From: Psychrobacter sp. P2G3
GTDB taxonomy: Bacteria > Pseudomonadota > Gammaproteobacteria > Pseudomonadales > Moraxellaceae
Assembly (NCBI RefSeq): GCF_001593285.1
Contig: NZ_CP012529.1
Location: 1,178,001 to 1,242,000, forward strand
Direction: 5' to 3'
DNA: 64,000 nt
Shown: positions 46,441 through 55,847 of the stretch, piece by piece
Layout of the letters: each line of letters opens with the position of its first letter
Numbering within the stretch: the stretch's first letter is position 1
Made by a program: the position numbers and the translations under genes
Notes under the pieces: generated by a model
Databases searched by the model: none
What the model was told of the DNA's origin: nothing
What the model saw: the letters and a program-made list of their open reading frames with translations, nothing else

Positions 46441-47703
46441 TTGCGCGCTGTCAACTATAAGTATGTGATTGTTATCGTACTGCTGATGCTTGCCTTTGGT
46501 TTTGTGATATTCCGTTGGTGGCGAGGGCCGTTGTTGCCTAGTTACAGCGTCTCATCCATGCCACTGGTACAGACGGTGGTAGCGACCGGACGTGTAGTGA
46601 CGACGTCACGTACTCAAGTAGGTAGTGAAGTAACTGGTGTGGTACTTGAGCGCTTGGTACAAGAAGGTGACCAAGTTGCAAAAGGAGATCTATTACTGGT
46701 ACTAAGTTCAGATGGCGTTGCTGCTCAAGTGCGTCAAGCTGAGGCTGAGCTGGCTGAACTTGTGACTAGTACACGACCACAAGCCGTAGTGGATCTGTCC
46801 AAAGCAGAAGTGCAGCTAGCACAAGCACGTCGTAACGTAGCACGTCGGCGCGAGCTGGCAGCGATTTCGGCAATTTCAGATGAAGAAATGGAGCAAGCAA
46901 AGCAAGCGGAAGATCAGGCTCGTAATGATCTCGAAGCAGCACGCTTGCGAGCAGAAGCATTAGCATCTGGCGGCGTTGAGGAGGTTTTACTACGTGAGCG
47001 AATAGCGGCCTTGCAGGCGCAACTTGATAAAACTGAAGTACGTAGCGAGGTATCAGGGACGGTATTGACCCGTGATGTAGAGCCTGGTGATTTGGTACAG
47101 CCTGGTAGAACTTTATTTACCATTGCGCTCGATGGCAGTACGGAGATTGAGGTGTCGCTTGATGAGCGCAACTTATCACGGCTAGCATTGCAGCAAAGTG
47201 CAATAGGCGTCACTGATGCCTATCCAGACAAACCTTTTCCTGCTCGTATTAACTTCATTGCACCAAGCATTGACTCACAGCGCGGTACAGTCGAGGTTAG
47301 ATTAAGCGTTGATCCAGTGCCTCAATTTTTGCGCCAAGACATGACTGTATCGGTAAACATCGAAACAGGTCGCCGCGAGCAGGCGCTAGTGATTCCAAAT
47401 AATGCTTTAGCAAATGTCCAAGAGGATAATGCCCAAGTACTGCTATTGCATAATGGCAAAGTACAACGGCAGAAGGTAACTTTAGGCCTGCGTGGCTTGG
47501 CAATGTCCGAAGTTATCGAGGGTTTAAACGTTGGCGACCAAGTATTAGTTGATGCAACTTCATCATTGGCTGATGGCGCGCGAGTACGTACTGAAGTACA
47601 AGCAATGCCATTCTCTGAAAATAGCAATGATCCAAATAGCAACGTTTCAACTAACGATAATAATTCAGCTACCCGTAATGAACCAGCGGTGAAATTAAAT
47701 TGA
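46441..47703 (+). CDS. Efflux periplasmic adaptor (HlyD/MacA-like membrane fusion protein)
   Basis: The product (420 residues) has one N-terminal membrane anchor (YVIVIVLLMLAFGFVIF), a split lipoyl domain (GSEVTGVVLERLVQEGDQVAKGDLL and EVSGTVLTRDVEPGDLV), a coiled-coil hairpin of about 90 residues rich in Ala, Glu and Arg, and a beta-barrel with a membrane-proximal end. The start is a TTG at 46441 with GGAG seven bases upstream; a TTG at 46396 is also open. It links the inner-membrane ABC permease to an outer-membrane channel, which is not encoded here. The stop overlaps the next start (TTGA). Confidence 0.85.
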   Translation: MRAVNYKYVIVIVLLMLAFGFVIFRWWRGPLLPSYSVSSMPLVQTVVATGRVVTTSRTQVGSEVTGVVLERLVQEGDQVAKGDLLLVLSSDGVAAQVRQAEAELAELVTSTRPQAVVDLSKAEVQLAQARRNVARRRELAAISAISDEEMEQAKQAEDQARNDLEAARLRAEALASGGVEEVLLRERIAALQAQLDKTEVRSEVSGTVLTRDVEPGDLVQPGRTLFTIALDGSTEIEVSLDERNLSRLALQQSAIGVTDAYPDKPFPARINFIAPSIDSQRGTVEVRLSVDPVPQFLRQDMTVSVNIETGRREQALVIPNNALANVQEDNAQVLLLHNGKVQRQKVTLGLRGLAMSEVIEGLNVGDQVLVDATSSLADGARVRTEVQAMPFSENSNDPNSNVSTNDNNSATRNEPAVKLN

Positions 47704-48923
47704 AAAATTTCTTCGGGCGACTATGGATTGAAGCAACCATTGCGATGAGCTTTTTGCGCGAAGGGCGTGCGCAGTCGTTAATGATTACCGTAGGCGTAGC
47801 AGTGGGTGTGGCTGTTATCATCTTTATTACGGCTCTGGTTCAAGGGTTGCAGTCTAATCTTATCGAAAATACCTTGGGCACTCAGGCGCATATTCGTTTG
47901 TTGTCACCGGATGAAGTCAATCGGGTAATTCCGCCTAAAGCTGGTACTGTACAGTTGGTACAAGAAGATAAACGCCCGCAGCGACTACGATCAATCAATA
48001 ACTGGCAGCAGGTGACGACGACTTTGGATCAACTGCCCTTGTTGACGGCAGTGTCACCGACGGTATCAGGGCCAGCATTTGTCCGTCGCGGTGATGCATT
48101 AGAGTCGGTAGCACTTGTTGGTACCGACCTTGAACGTTACCAGAAAATCATTCCGCTGGAAGATTATCTCATTAGTGGCGAGCTGCGAGTAGGCGCTGAT
48201 GATGTCCTGATTGGCAGCGAATTGGCAAAAAACCTAGGGGTACAAGTAGGTAGTAAGCTGCGCATAGAAACTGGGCAGCAGAATAATGCAGTGGTAAATA
48301 TCGTCGGTATATTCGACTTAGGTGTACGTGAGTTAGATGCACGCTATGTCTACTTAGATTTGAAGCAGGCACAGTCGCTACTCAGTCTCCCAGGCGGGGT
48401 CACCGTAATTGATTTAACCGTCGCAGATATTTTTGCGGCAGAAGACATCGCCGCACAGGTAGGTCGCTTGACCTCATTGCAAGCAGAGAGCTGGATTGAG
48501 ACCAACTCGCAACTGATGAATGCGCTTTCCGCACAAAGCCTATCTACCAATATGATTATTGTCTTCGTTGCTATCTCGGTAGCCTTTGGCATTGCGAGTG
48601 TGCTGTCCGTCAGCGTTGTGCAGCGTACTCGAGAGATTGGTATTTTACGTGCAACTGGCGCTACCCGTCAGCAAATCTTACGAATTTTTCTGATTCAGGG
48701 TGCAGTCTTTGGTTTACTTGGATCAATGCTAGGTAGCGTGGCCAGTTACGCTCTAGTATGGGTGTTTAATACTTTTGGGCCAGGTTTATTTTATATTCCA
48801 GTGTCTGCAAATTTGATCATGCTAGTCATGTTACTAGCGACGCTCACTGGTGTTCTGGCTGCTGCGATACCATCACGTCGAGCCGCTGCTCTGGATCCAG
48901 TAGTGGCTATTCGCTATGTTTAA
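47700..48923 (+). CDS. ABC transporter permease, MacB/FtsX type
   Basis: The 407-residue product has one N-terminal helix (LMITVGVAVGVAVIIFITALVQG), a large periplasmic domain, and three C-terminal helices with QRTREIGILRATGATRQQI, the conserved cytoplasmic segment of FtsX/LolC/MacB permeases. The start is a TTG that overlaps the adaptor stop. The ATPase is a separate polypeptide, unlike E. coli MacB where it is fused. The substrate is unknown; lipids, peptides or macrolides are known for relatives. Confidence 0.87.
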   Translation: MKNFFGRLWIEATIAMSFLREGRAQSLMITVGVAVGVAVIIFITALVQGLQSNLIENTLGTQAHIRLLSPDEVNRVIPPKAGTVQLVQEDKRPQRLRSINNWQQVTTTLDQLPLLTAVSPTVSGPAFVRRGDALESVALVGTDLERYQKIIPLEDYLISGELRVGADDVLIGSELAKNLGVQVGSKLRIETGQQNNAVVNIVGIFDLGVRELDARYVYLDLKQAQSLLSLPGGVTVIDLTVADIFAAEDIAAQVGRLTSLQAESWIETNSQLMNALSAQSLSTNMIIVFVAISVAFGIASVLSVSVVQRTREIGILRATGATRQQILRIFLIQGAVFGLLGSMLGSVASYALVWVFNTFGPGLFYIPVSANLIMLVMLLATLTGVLAAAIPSRRAAALDPVVAIRYV

Positions 48924-49695
48924 TCATGAGCCTAATACTATGTCTGACAATACATCTAATAACTTTCATAATTCTCATAACATTCATAACTCTAATAACC
49001 CTCATGAAGTCCTGCGTTTAGAGGCGTTGAAAAAATCTTATAATATTGGTCAGCCTAACGAGATTGAGGTATTGCATGGTATTGACTTACGCATTGATAA
49101 ACATGACTTTGCTGCGCTGATTGGTCCCTCTGGCTCTGGGAAAAGTACGTTGCTAAACGTACTTGGTTTGCTCGATAAGCCGACCAGTGGTGAGCTCTAT
49201 CTGTTAGGTCAGGCCACTAGTAATATGGATGATGCTGGACGTACTGCCTTGCGAGGCCATAGTATTGGTTTTGTCTTTCAGTTTCATCACCTCATTCAGG
49301 CATTTACAGCGTTAGACAATGTATTGATGCCACTGATGCTGATTCTAGGTCGGCCAGATAAGTTGACAATACAAAAAGCGCGTGACTTGCTGGCTGCGGT
49401 TGGGCTTGAGAAGTTTGCTGATACCAAACCGAACGAGCTTTCGGGTGGTCAACAGCAGCGAGTAGCCATTGCAAGAGCACTTATAACGGAACCTGCGCTA
49501 TTATTAGCTGACGAACCGACTGGTAACCTAGATACAGTCACAGCTGCTGAAGTGTTTGAGCTGTTCCGTAAGGTCAATCGCGAACACGATTGTGGCGTGC
49601 TTCTGGTCACTCATGATCCACGTCTGTCGGCTTCCTGTGATCGCACCATCAATCTGGTAGATGGGCTGATTGAAAGTGATGCTTTGAATGGATAA
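48916..49695 (+). CDS. ABC transporter ATP-binding protein, MacB/LolD type
   Basis: The 259-residue ATPase has Walker [10 protein letters not shown], signature [15 protein letters not shown], Walker [13 protein letters not shown] and the switch His in LLVTHDPRL. It overlaps the permease gene by eight bases. Residues 9-30 are an Asn/His/Ser-rich stretch ([20 protein letters not shown]) that precedes the conserved domain and has no counterpart in typical LolD/MacB ATPases; the start may lie at the ATG at 48940 instead. Confidence 0.88.
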   Translation: MFNHEPNTMSDNTSNNFHNSHNIHNSNNPHEVLRLEALKKSYNIGQPNEIEVLHGIDLRIDKHDFAALIGPSGSGKSTLLNVLGLLDKPTSGELYLLGQATSNMDDAGRTALRGHSIGFVFQFHHLIQAFTALDNVLMPLMLILGRPDKLTIQKARDLLAAVGLEKFADTKPNELSGGQQQRVAIARALITEPALLLADEPTGNLDTVTAAEVFELFRKVNREHDCGVLLVTHDPRLSASCDRTINLVDGLIESDALNG

Positions 49696-49738
49696 ACGCT
49701 AAATAAGATTAGTGGATACATTATTAGAAAATACCTTA

Positions 49739-50323
49739 TTAAAGAATACCTTCAAATATACCATCAATGTACTTTTCTACCGCATCCGTATCACTGCTGA
49801 CTTGCGCATAAGTTCTTAAACCCATTACCTGAATTTGAAAGTAGCGAGCCAGTTCAGCTGGATCTTTATTACTACTAATTTCACCATTATCAATGGCTTG
49901 TTGAAAAGTCTTAACAAAAGAGGATTCAACACGTTCTAAAATGCTTGTTGCGTGATTAAGCAAATCTGGACTATCGTTTTGCGTGAGCTCACCGATAGTT
50001 TTGACCACCATACACATGCCGCTAGGTGCAGTGCCTTTACTACAGACAGTGACGCTATGAATGAAGCGCTTTAGGCCAGCAAGCACTGTTTTTTCTTGGG
50101 TAATACTATTGGCGAGATTCGCAGCACCTTCTTCCGCATATCGATTTAATGCCTCTTTAAACAAATTGTCTTTATTACCAAAAGCGGCATAGATACTACC
50201 GGGGCGCATATCAACGACATCTTGCAGATTTCTCATAGAGGTAGCGTGATAGCCCTTTTCCCAATAGAGGTTTTTGGCTTTTTCGATGACATCATCACGA
50301 TTGAACTTCGCTTGTGCACTCAT
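49739..50323 (-). CDS. TetR-family transcriptional regulator
   Basis: The product (194 residues) has the TetR helix-turn-helix at residues 8-47 (FNRDDVIEKAKNLYWEKGYH, then SMRNLQDVVDMRPGSIYAAFGNKD) and the C-terminal ligand domain of the YxaF/AcrR-like type with KGTAPSGMCMVVKT. The ATG at 50323 is preferred over a GTG at 50332, with AAGG about eight bases before. Genes on the same strand upstream are two GSTs and an MFS transporter. Two identical operator dyads at 52190-52203 and 53812-53825 are likely targets. Confidence 0.87.
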   Translation of the reverse strand: MSAQAKFNRDDVIEKAKNLYWEKGYHATSMRNLQDVVDMRPGSIYAAFGNKDNLFKEALNRYAEEGAANLANSITQEKTVLAGLKRFIHSVTVCSKGTAPSGMCMVVKTIGELTQNDSPDLLNHATSILERVESSFVKTFQQAIDNGEISSNKDPAELARYFQIQVMGLRTYAQVSSDTDAVEKYIDGIFEGIL

Positions 50324-50457
50324 AATTTTCACCTTAAAAGCTAGTATCTTATTAAAGATATGAGCTTATTAAAAATATAGTCTTAAAATCTGGAAAACCA
50401 AGTCACACTAATATTATTGGTAGCATTAATCCTAAACAACAAAAGCATAACCATTAT

Positions 50458-50532
50458 AACGTGCTGTTAGGATAATTTTTTCTTGCGTGCTGTAGCTAGT
50501 CGCTGCAAAAAACTTATCCTAGCAGCCCTGTA
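50458..50532 (+). repeat. ~145-bp intergenic inverted repeat element, copy E (degenerate core)
   Basis: GTGCTGTTAGGATAATTTTT, CTTGCGTGCTGTAG and AAAACTTATCCTAGCAGC keep the fold of the family core, but the central CAGACAGAGGC box is lost and no terminal repeats are clear. It separates the TetR gene from the YghU-like GST gene. Confidence 0.6.
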
Positions 50533-50546
50533 TTGGTGATAACCAG

Positions 50547-51404
50547 TTATTCTGGTTTTAGTGCCAACACTTTATCGATATCTGTCGCACTATGGCGATT
50601 TTCCAGCTGTTCCCATTCTTCACCGTGAGTGCGGTTAACGATGCGGCCACGTTGTACGGCTGGTCGCGCTAAGATGGCTTTTGCCCAGCGCTGCACATGG
50701 GTGTAATCATCGACCTGCAAAAAGTCCTTTGCCTCATACTGATTACCCAACACCAAATTGCCATACCAAGGCCAAGTGGCAATGTCAGCGATACTATAGT
50801 CATCACCAGCAATAAATTCATTTTTTGCTAATTGCTTATCGAGTACGTCCAACTGACGCTTGGTTTCCATTGTAAAGCGATTGATGGCATATTCAAACTT
50901 TTCGGGTGCATAAGCGTAAAAATGCCCGAAACCGCCCCCTAAGTAGGGCGCAGAACCATGTAACCAGAATAACCAGTTAAAGACTTGGGTACGTTTGCTG
51001 CCTTTTTCAGGTAACAAGACCCCAAATCTTTCAGCAAGATAAACTAAAATAGAGGCAGATTCAAATACCGCTTCAGGCTCAGTGCCAGAGTAATCAACGA
51101 AAGCTGGAATTTTAGAGTTAGGATTGATATCTACAAAGCCTGATGAAAACTGATCGCCTTCGCCAATATTAATCATATGGGCGTCATATTCTGCGTCTTT
51201 GCCTAATGCTAATAACTCTTCTAGCATGATAGTGACTTTTTGACCGTTAGGCGTGCCCATTGAGTACAGTTGCAAAGCATGTTTGCCTACTGGTAATTCT
51301 TTCTCATGGGTAGCACCTGAAACGGGGCGATTCACACTGGCCCACTTACCGCCACTCTCTGCATCATGCGTCCAAATTTTTGGGGGTACATATTGGTTTT
51401 CCAT
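50547..51404 (-). CDS. Glutathione S-transferase family protein, YghU-like
   Basis: The 285-residue product matches the YghU/Nu-class GST-like proteins: a long N-terminal extension (YVPPKIWTHDAESGGKWASVNRPVSG) before the thioredoxin fold, then LYSMGTPNGQKVTIMLEELLALG and NPNSKIPAFVDYSG. These proteins have disulfide-bond reductase activity with glutathione. It starts 38 bases after the second GST gene, so the two are probably co-transcribed from the operator-bearing promoter near 52200. Confidence 0.86.
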   Translation of the reverse strand: MENQYVPPKIWTHDAESGGKWASVNRPVSGATHEKELPVGKHALQLYSMGTPNGQKVTIMLEELLALGKDAEYDAHMINIGEGDQFSSGFVDINPNSKIPAFVDYSGTEPEAVFESASILVYLAERFGVLLPEKGSKRTQVFNWLFWLHGSAPYLGGGFGHFYAYAPEKFEYAINRFTMETKRQLDVLDKQLAKNEFIAGDDYSIADIATWPWYGNLVLGNQYEAKDFLQVDDYTHVQRWAKAILARPAVQRGRIVNRTHGEEWEQLENRHSATDIDKVLALKPE

Positions 51405-51442
51405 TATTATTCCTATTTTTATGTGTATTCTTATGTTTGGGG

Positions 51443-52126
51443 TTATTCGATGTTTTTGGCAAAGTTTTGTGGATAGAGGGCACGTGCAGCTACATCATCA
51501 AAGCCAGATTTGAACTGAATGTCTTTAGCAATATTGCGAGCCTTATCTATAGCAGGACGAGCGTTTATACTAGCAAACCAACGTTTAAGATTAGGGTAGT
51601 TGTCTAACCCTTCTTCGCCCAAGACAAACGTTGCCTTATCGACCCAGCCCCAAGCGGAGATATCCGCAATAGAATAGTCGTCACCAACCAGATATTCACG
51701 GCCTTCCATGTGCTTATCTAGCACTTCGTAATGACGCTCAGCCTCACGAAGATAGCGATTGATCGCATAAGGTATTTTTTCGGGCGCTTTATGTCTAAAG
51801 TGCACGGATTGACCGGAAAATGGGCCTAAGCCGGTCGCGACAAACATTAGCCATGAGAGCATTTCACCTCGATCTTCTGGCTTTCCTGCAAGCTGGCCTG
51901 TTTTTTCAGCCAAGTACATCAAAATAGCCGTCGAATCAAAGACACGGTTTCCATCATCTTCGATAGCTGGCGTTTTACCATTTGGGTTAATCGCACGATA
52001 TTCAGGCGTATGTTGCTCACCTTTCATGGTATCTATTGGCATTAATTCGTACGCTAAACCCGTCTCCATTAAATAAAGAGCCACTTTCATAGGGTTAGGT
52101 GTTTGGTGAAAATAAAACTTAAGCAT
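51443..52126 (-). CDS. Glutathione S-transferase
   Basis: The product (227 residues) has the N-terminal GST fold with FHQTPNPMKVALYLMETGL and NPNGKTPAIEDDG, where the Asn/Ser region would bind glutathione, and a C-terminal helical domain with GDDYSIADISAWGW. ATG at 52126 has AAGGA nine bases upstream; the frame is open to 52204, but its first codons lie in the promoter. It is the first gene after a TetR-type operator and likely takes part in detoxification of an electrophile. Confidence 0.87.
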   Translation of the reverse strand: MLKFYFHQTPNPMKVALYLMETGLAYELMPIDTMKGEQHTPEYRAINPNGKTPAIEDDGNRVFDSTAILMYLAEKTGQLAGKPEDRGEMLSWLMFVATGLGPFSGQSVHFRHKAPEKIPYAINRYLREAERHYEVLDKHMEGREYLVGDDYSIADISAWGWVDKATFVLGEEGLDNYPNLKRWFASINARPAIDKARNIAKDIQFKSGFDDVAARALYPQNFAKNIE

Positions 52127-52175
52127 GTTGATATCCTTAGACGGCTCGAAAGGTTTAGGTGTTAGTCTTACAACC

Positions 52176-52204
52176 ACTATAAAGAAAAATGAACGACCGT
52201 TCAA
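52176..52204 (-). promoter_or_regulatory. Promoter of the GST pair with TetR-type operator over the -35 box
   Basis: On the minus strand TTGAAC (52199-52204), a 17-base spacer and TATAGT (52176-52181) form a sigma70-type promoter. The operator dyad TGAACG-N2-CGTTCA lies at 52190-52203 and covers the -35 hexamer. The same arrangement occurs at 53798-53826. Confidence 0.75.
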
Positions 52205-52267
52205 GTATAGTTTGAGTAGTTGTTTATATCATTGAAGTCAAATACAAAAGACCTCTTGCTAAGCAGA

Positions 52268-53530
52268 CTAAGCAGATTTTTGTGGACGTAATAATAAGGC
52301 AAGTCCAATCGCTATAAAGGCTGCGATGCCAGACACCATATAACTGATACTAAAGTCTCCCGTGATTTCTGCGAGATAGCCTGCTGCCACTGGCCCAAGA
52401 GCCTGTCCGCCTGAAAAGGCAAAAGTCAGCGCCGCAAGTGCACTTGCCGCCGCTGCAGGCCCGAAATAATCGCCAGCGGAGGCCGCCATAATGACAGGAA
52501 CGCTCCAAACCACTAAGCCAAATAAGATAATTGACAAGTAAAGCCCTAAAGTCCAATCAGTCAATCCAACCAGAAGATAAGCGATAGCAAGGAAGAAAAA
52601 AGCCAGCGCGAGACCAAGGCGACGTCCAATATGGTCAGAGATCCAACCAAAGAGCATGCCTGAAAAGACACTAAGCAGACCAATCCACGCCCAAATACCG
52701 CCCGCAGTCGCTTCACTCAGTTGATACGATCCAACCATGCTAGTCACGATAAAGGTCACGTAAACCATATAAGTGGCGCCATAAATGGCAAAGATAACGC
52801 CCAAATGTACGAGCAGCCTAACATTGCTACGTTCTAGCTTTTTCTTATTTTTGACAGGTGAGGTGGGTACACGTCCAAAAGGGTTTTGATTAACATCATC
52901 TGGATGATTGCGAATCAAAGTGAAGGTAAGCCAAGCCACTATGACATTAATAACTGCAAAAATGAGCCAACCCGTCTGCCAAGACAGTAGACCGGAGATG
53001 GGTAAGAGCTTTGGTACGACAAAGCCTGATAGAATAATGCCAAATCCAGGGCCAGCCATGACCAGTCCCAAGGCGAGCCCACGATGTGAAGGGAAAAACC
53101 AATGCGACATGACGCTCATCATCGGTAAGACCACGCCGCCGCTACCAATACCAGTCAATACGTAAAGTGCGCAGAGTAGGGGAAAGCTTGTGGTAAAAGC
53201 CATACCAAGCATAGAGACAGCGATTAAGAGAAGACTGGCCGTCGCCGTAGCTCGAGTACCAAATCGAGGTATAATGAGCGGGCTTAGCAGAACGGCAACG
53301 AGATATCCTATCAAGTTAGTGAATCCCAATATTCCGCTTTGAGTGTAATTTAATCCCAAAGAAGCCGACATAGAGGGTAGCAACATACCAAATGCAAATC
53401 GTCCTAAGCCAAGTCCACAGAACATCGCTATAGAGCCTGTAGCGGCTACAATCCAAGCATAATTTAACCCGCCTAGTCTGAGAGGAGGAGTGCTACCTTG
53501 GTCTTCTTGTTGAATGATTTCATTATGCAT
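52268..53530 (-). CDS. MFS transporter
   Basis: The product (420 residues from the chosen start) is a 12-helix major facilitator. GLGLGRFAFGMLLPSM opens helix 1, RFGTRATAT marks the loop between helices 2 and 3, and ISDHIGRRLGLAL the matching loop in the second half. ATG at 53530 has GGAG seven bases upstream. The sequence resembles YbfB/YjiJ-type exporters of unknown substrate. Its promoter at 53798-53826 shares an operator with the GST gene, so efflux of a glutathione conjugate or the inducing compound is plausible. Confidence 0.82.
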   Translation of the reverse strand: MHNEIIQQEDQGSTPPLRLGGLNYAWIVAATGSIAMFCGLGLGRFAFGMLLPSMSASLGLNYTQSGILGFTNLIGYLVAVLLSPLIIPRFGTRATATASLLLIAVSMLGMAFTTSFPLLCALYVLTGIGSGGVVLPMMSVMSHWFFPSHRGLALGLVMAGPGFGIILSGFVVPKLLPISGLLSWQTGWLIFAVINVIVAWLTFTLIRNHPDDVNQNPFGRVPTSPVKNKKKLERSNVRLLVHLGVIFAIYGATYMVYVTFIVTSMVGSYQLSEATAGGIWAWIGLLSVFSGMLFGWISDHIGRRLGLALAFFFLAIAYLLVGLTDWTLGLYLSIILFGLVVWSVPVIMAASAGDYFGPAAAASALAALTFAFSGGQALGPVAAGYLAEITGDFSISYMVSGIAAFIAIGLALLLRPQKSA

Positions 53531-53797
53531 CACGAATCTCCAATAAGTCGAAGAATTCGAAAGTTCGTGATGCCCGTCATAATTGTATTTAGACCGAAGA
53601 AGAATACTTCCCTGTTGCAAGTTTTATCCATTTTACACTCATCCTTTTGTGCTTAATTTTTATAGGTCTTTCATCGACTGTTGCATGATATTGACATAAA
53701 TAGCTTTCGCTCCTTGCTTAGTTACTTATGTCAGTTAGGCTATTCCAATCAGCTTTTTTGATATGGCAATCGATTATATTTCTATCCAATAGAAACG

Positions 53798-53826
53798 AGT
53801 ATAACTTTACCTGAACGTTCGTTCAA
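53798..53826 (-). promoter_or_regulatory. Promoter with TetR-type operator upstream of the MFS gene
   Basis: On the minus strand TTGAAC (53821-53826), a 17-base spacer and TATACT (53798-53803) form a promoter. The dyad TGAACGTTCGTTCA at 53812-53825 overlaps the -35. It leaves a leader of about 260 bases before the MFS ATG, in which no gene is seen. Confidence 0.7.
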
Positions 53827-53864
53827 CCCGTATCTAAGTAATAAGTAAATAGTATTTAGGTAGA

Positions 53865-54009
53865 TATAGTCAGTTCAATATAAAAACGATACAGCGGGAC
53901 TGGTATAAGTTTTTCTTGCTTGCTATGCCTATGCAGACAGAGGCTACAAAAAATTGTACCAGTCCCGTATCATAACCTAACGTCTCTATTTTATTTGATA
54001 TCAACTATA
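53865..54009 (+). repeat. ~145-bp intergenic inverted repeat element, copy F
   Basis: TATAGTCAGTTCAAT marks the left end and TCAACTATA the right. The core has GGGACTGGTATAAG, GCTTGCTATGCCTATGCAGA and ATTGTACCAGTCCC; here the arms read GGGACTGG instead of GCTACTGG and both sides have changed together, so the pairing is kept. Confidence 0.78.
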
Positions 54010-54042
54010 GTTGAAGTGATTTTATAAGCAGGTCTATTAAAG

Positions 54043-54074
54043 AAAATGCCAGCCCATCTAAGTGGCTGGCATTT
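54043..54074 (-). terminator. Rho-independent terminator of the SotB-like gene
   Basis: AAAATGCCAGCC and GGCTGGCATTTT pair over 12 bases around CATCTAAGT. The T-rich arm serves both strands; the minus-strand SotB-like gene ends 32 bases before it. Confidence 0.8.
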
Positions 54075-54105
54075 TGACTGTTACTTTTTAACATTGTCTT
54101 TTTAT

Positions 54106-55305
54106 CTAGCCGAGTCTTCTACTTAACTCAGGAAAGCGTTTTATCATAAATAGCATCAGTAATAAGGCCATAACAGCAATAGCTGCCCCAACATATCCTA
54201 CGCTTGATAGCGAGAGGTGCGTCACCGCATAACCTCCAAATAGAGCACCCGTACCAATCCCTAAATTGATAATACCTGAAAACATCGACATCAGCATGTC
54301 TTGCGCATTAATATCGACCATGATGACTTTAGCCTGCATGGAGATAATAAGCAGCATGAGCGCAGCTCCCCAGAGTAAGGCATTCAGACTGAGTGCCCAT
54401 ATTGAGGTCACGACAAACGAAAGGGTAAGCATCGACAGTAGCATTAATATCGTCGATATCAGCATCAGCCTAGTATTAAATCTATCACCCCAACGACTGA
54501 ATATCACACTACCTGCAATTCCTGCGACACCGAACAGCAGCAGGACAAAAGTAGCCGAGTTTTCGCTAACTGAGCCGACCTGACGCATGAAAGGCTCGAT
54601 ATAAGAGTAGGCGGTATAATGCGCTGTAAAGACCAGTAGGATGAGCAAATACAAACAGACCAATAACGGGTTTTTCAGTAGTTCTGGAATTTTTCTAAAA
54701 GAGCCTTCAAACATACTGGGCAATGTTGGCAATAGTCTCATTTGCAGCATAAATACGATAAAGGCAATACCGCCAATACCGCCAAATGTCGCGCGCCAGC
54801 CAAACCATTGACCGACCAAGCGCCCTAAAGGCACACCTAGCACCATCGCTAATGAGGTACCCGTCGCAAGAACGCTAAGTGCTAATGCCTTCTTGCCTTC
54901 AGGCGCCACGCGTATGGCGATCGCTGCTGTAATGGACCAAAATATCGCATGCGATAGTGCAATCCCTACGCGGCTAATGAGCAGTACATCAAAGCTCCAC
55001 GCAAATACGGAGAGTACGTGACTGGCAATAAATACTGCAAACAATGCCAAGAGTAAGCTTTTACGCTCAAAGCGACTGGTCAGTAGCATCAGCGGCAATG
55101 ACATGGCAGCGACAATCCAAGCATAAAGCGTCAACATCCAGCCAGTCTCAGCTGTAGTAATAGAAAAGTCTTGGGCAATGTCGCTTAATAAGGCGACAGG
55201 GACAAATTCTGTGGTATTCATGATAAAGGCACTGACGCCCATCAAAAATACTTGAAAATACTGAGTCCGGCGAGCATTTGAGCTCGCCTCAAGGTTGTGT
55301 TTCAT
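54106..55305 (-). CDS. sotB: MFS sugar efflux-type transporter, SotB-like
   Basis: The product (399 residues) is a 12-helix MFS protein with NTTEFVPVALLSDIAQDF at helix 1, SRFERKSLLLAL at loop 2-3 and ATGTSLAMVLGVPLGRLVGQWFGWR at helix 5, typical of the SotB/AraJ group that exports sugars and drugs. The ATG at 55305 is preferred over a TTG at 55314. No operator like those of the neighbouring TetR regulon was seen upstream, so it is probably controlled separately. Confidence 0.8.
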   Translation of the reverse strand: MKHNLEASSNARRTQYFQVFLMGVSAFIMNTTEFVPVALLSDIAQDFSITTAETGWMLTLYAWIVAAMSLPLMLLTSRFERKSLLLALFAVFIASHVLSVFAWSFDVLLISRVGIALSHAIFWSITAAIAIRVAPEGKKALALSVLATGTSLAMVLGVPLGRLVGQWFGWRATFGGIGGIAFIVFMLQMRLLPTLPSMFEGSFRKIPELLKNPLLVCLYLLILLVFTAHYTAYSYIEPFMRQVGSVSENSATFVLLLFGVAGIAGSVIFSRWGDRFNTRLMLISTILMLLSMLTLSFVVTSIWALSLNALLWGAALMLLIISMQAKVIMVDINAQDMLMSMFSGIINLGIGTGALFGGYAVTHLSLSSVGYVGAAIAVMALLLMLFMIKRFPELSRRLG

Positions 55306-55480
55306 AAGATCCAATACAAAGAAGGTATTAATATAAAAAGAGGGTTAGCCAATAGTAGGGTCAAACATGTTTGGTAATAAAAGTCTTTAACGATATAAGA
55401 GTGGCGAGGCAAGATACCAAGTCAAGGGCATTAGTGAAAGGGCGTTTTTGATAATGATTGTTAATAAGTGGTTTAGCGTT

Positions 55481-55625
55481 AGATGGTCAGTTCGAAATAA
55501 AATTGATACATCAATAATGTCGTGCTACTGGTATAAATTTTACTTGCTTGCTATGTCGTTGCAGGCAGAGGCTGCGCAAAATATATCCCAGCAGCACTGT
55601 ATCGGTTTTAAAGCGAATCGGCTAT
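55481..55625 (+). repeat. ~145-bp intergenic inverted repeat element, copy G
   Basis: AGATGGTCAGTTCG at the left and GAATCGGCTATA at the right are the terminal repeats. The core shows GTGCTACTGGTATAAATTTT, GCTTGCTATG, GCAGGCAGAGGCTGCG and ATATATCCCAGCAGCAC. From 55626 to 55847 nothing else is recognisable. Confidence 0.78.
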
Positions 55626-55847
55626 ATGTTACGGACTAACAATAATTCTAAAAAAGAAGCACACATATTAGTATTTATTTACTCTCATCTGATATGCTAT
55701 CATCATTCAACAAACTATCGTGGGTTTAACAGCTTTGTCATTGCCAACCGCTATTGCAAGTTATCATAATTGCAATTAATGGTGACGTACAAACCTTGCA
55801 ACTTCCAGCACGATATAAAACAATCCTGGTAAAGCGCATGAGCCTGT

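Noticed and set aside
47322..47642. 106-codon minus-strand frame inside the efflux adaptor gene
   Set aside because: It is antisense to a gene with clear lipoyl and beta-barrel motifs and has no start signal.
52127..52204. N-terminal extension of the GST gene to 52204
   Set aside because: These codons overlap the predicted -10, -35 and operator, and the ATG at 52126 has a good ribosome-binding site.
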